Of a stretch of DNA of 44,331 nt, positions 43,846 through 44,331 are shown piece by piece. Each line of letters opens with the position of its first letter. The first letter of the stretch is position 1. The translations under genes were made by a program, and so were the position numbers. The DNA lies in NCBI GenBank assembly GCA_910575245.1, contig CAJTEN010000035.1:1-44331 (forward strand). The letters are read 5' to 3'. The stretch is from Clostridia bacterium (lineage in GTDB: Bacteria > Bacillota > Clostridia > Lachnospirales > Lachnospiraceae). The notes below the pieces were generated by a model. The model ran no database searches. It was not told where the DNA came from and saw only the letters and a program-made list of their open reading frames with translations.

Positions 43846-43920
43846 TGTAACATTTCACCCCGGTTTTCAATGAAATTATTTGGCCGCTGTAACATTTCGC
43901 GGACATTTGGGTCTTATAAT
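43846..43920 (+). promoter_or_regulatory. Promoter with TGTAACATTTC direct repeats
   Basis: TGTAACATTTC occurs at 43846-43856 and 43888-43898, 42 bases apart (about four helical turns), with -10 TATAAT at 43915-43920. A third copy is at 44314-44324 near the window end. Direct repeats over a weak -35 are the pattern of OmpR/VanR-type activators, which fits the kinase remnant alongside. Confidence 0.6.
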
Positions 43921-43962
43921 ACCCTTATCAACAGGCAGAAAGCCTTGAAAGGAGTTTTGAGT

Positions 43963-44268
43963 ATGAGCGTTTTACAGACGATTGACCTGAAAAAGTATTA
44001 CGGCACAAAGCCGGACATTACCCGCGCCCTGATTACCAAACCGGCTATTGTGCTGGCCGACGGGCCGACCGGCAACCTTGACAGCAAGACCAGTGCCGGG
44101 GTGCTGGGGCTTATCAAGCGCACCAGTGCGGAGTTTCGGCAAACCGTAGTGATGATTACACACAACAACGACATTGCCCGCCTTGCAGATCGGATTGTCC
44201 GCATTGAGGACGGCAAGATTGTGGGTGTGCTCTCGGAAACTCAAAGCCTTTATTTTATAAAGCGTTAG
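43963..44268 (+). pseudogene. ABC transporter ATPase with large internal deletion
   Basis: The frame starts MSVLQTIDLKKYYGTKPDIT at an ATG behind AAAGGAG, then jumps from ITRAL directly to ITKPAIVLADGPTGNLDSKT and ends ITHNNDIARLADRIVRIEDG. In intact FtsE/LolD-type ATPases about 140 residues with Walker A, Q-loop and the LSGGQ signature lie between these parts. In addition the Walker B catalytic glutamate (normally ADEPTGNLD) is Gly. The junction falls at CGCGCCCTG, encoding RAL, which in relatives occurs both at the N-terminus and before ITKPAIV, so recombination between short repeats is likely. It cannot hydrolyse ATP. Confidence 0.8.
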
Positions 44269-44331
44269 AGATTTCCGAAATCTCATTTTCACCTCTATTT
44301 TTTACCTTCATTTTGTAACATTTCCGCTTTT

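Overview
The window looks like a chromosomal accessory region of a gut-type Lachnospiraceae/Clostridia (Firmicutes) genome. The reasons are strong AGGAGG-type ribosome binding sites, mixed A+T-rich and G+C-rich gene blocks, sugar ABC transporters paired with two-component sensors, GH2 and GH43-type glycosidases, YesM/AraC-style regulators and IS1380/IS4-like transposase relics. No rRNA or tRNA gene was seen. The taxonomic call is inference from gene content.

Layout. 1-2520: an IS1380-type transposase start running off the left edge, a palindromic MITE-like repeat, a RelE-like toxin-antitoxin pair with a frameshifted toxin, and a chimera of two broken transposases. 2777-8386: a four-gene restriction-modification operon of the LlaJI type, with two m5C methyltransferases (the first carrying an N-terminal helix-turn-helix), a McrB-like AAA+ GTPase and a LlaJI-family nuclease. 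8475-8619: a structured repeat. 8820-17191: a multiple-sugar uptake locus with a broken sugar-sensing protein/histidine kinase, a NarL-type regulator, a family 1 solute-binding protein, MmsA/MmsB/ChvE-like transporter genes and a HAD phosphatase. 17318-18745: a Schlafen AlbA_2-type ATP-binding regulator behind a good promoter and six TTAGA repeats. 18762-21710: decayed YesN/YesM-type two-component genes, a glycosidase fragment and an intact esterase. 21964-23873: a DinJ-YafQ module and a divergent HxlR regulator/flavin reductase pair. 24342-29244: an XRE regulator, an ABC exporter and an AraC regulator.

29442-34394 is a gene graveyard around one intact GH2 glycosidase. It holds fragments of a GPH sugar symporter, an unidentified protein, a TIM-barrel isomerase, a GH43 enzyme, an FtsX-like permease and a second, collapsed copy of the RelE-type toxin-antitoxin locus interrupted by a MITE. 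34513-37792 encodes a DnaQ-like exonuclease, an unknown membrane-anchored protein and a D,D-carboxypeptidase. 37941-43205 is an operon of a large membrane protein, an ABC-2 exporter and a helical protein with a Gly/Gln/Asn/Ser-rich minisatellite. 43330 to the end holds deleted remnants of a sensor kinase and an ABC ATPase with clear regulatory repeats.

The most notable signals are the LlaJI-type defence operon with interleaved inverted repeats upstream, a nested mobile repeat with a 10-bp target duplication whose unoccupied counterpart lies elsewhere in the window, three copies of a second MITE family, several coding frames broken at or near short homopolymer runs, and many fused gene fragments that point to repeated deletion. 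All calls come from reading the sequence by eye; no search was run.
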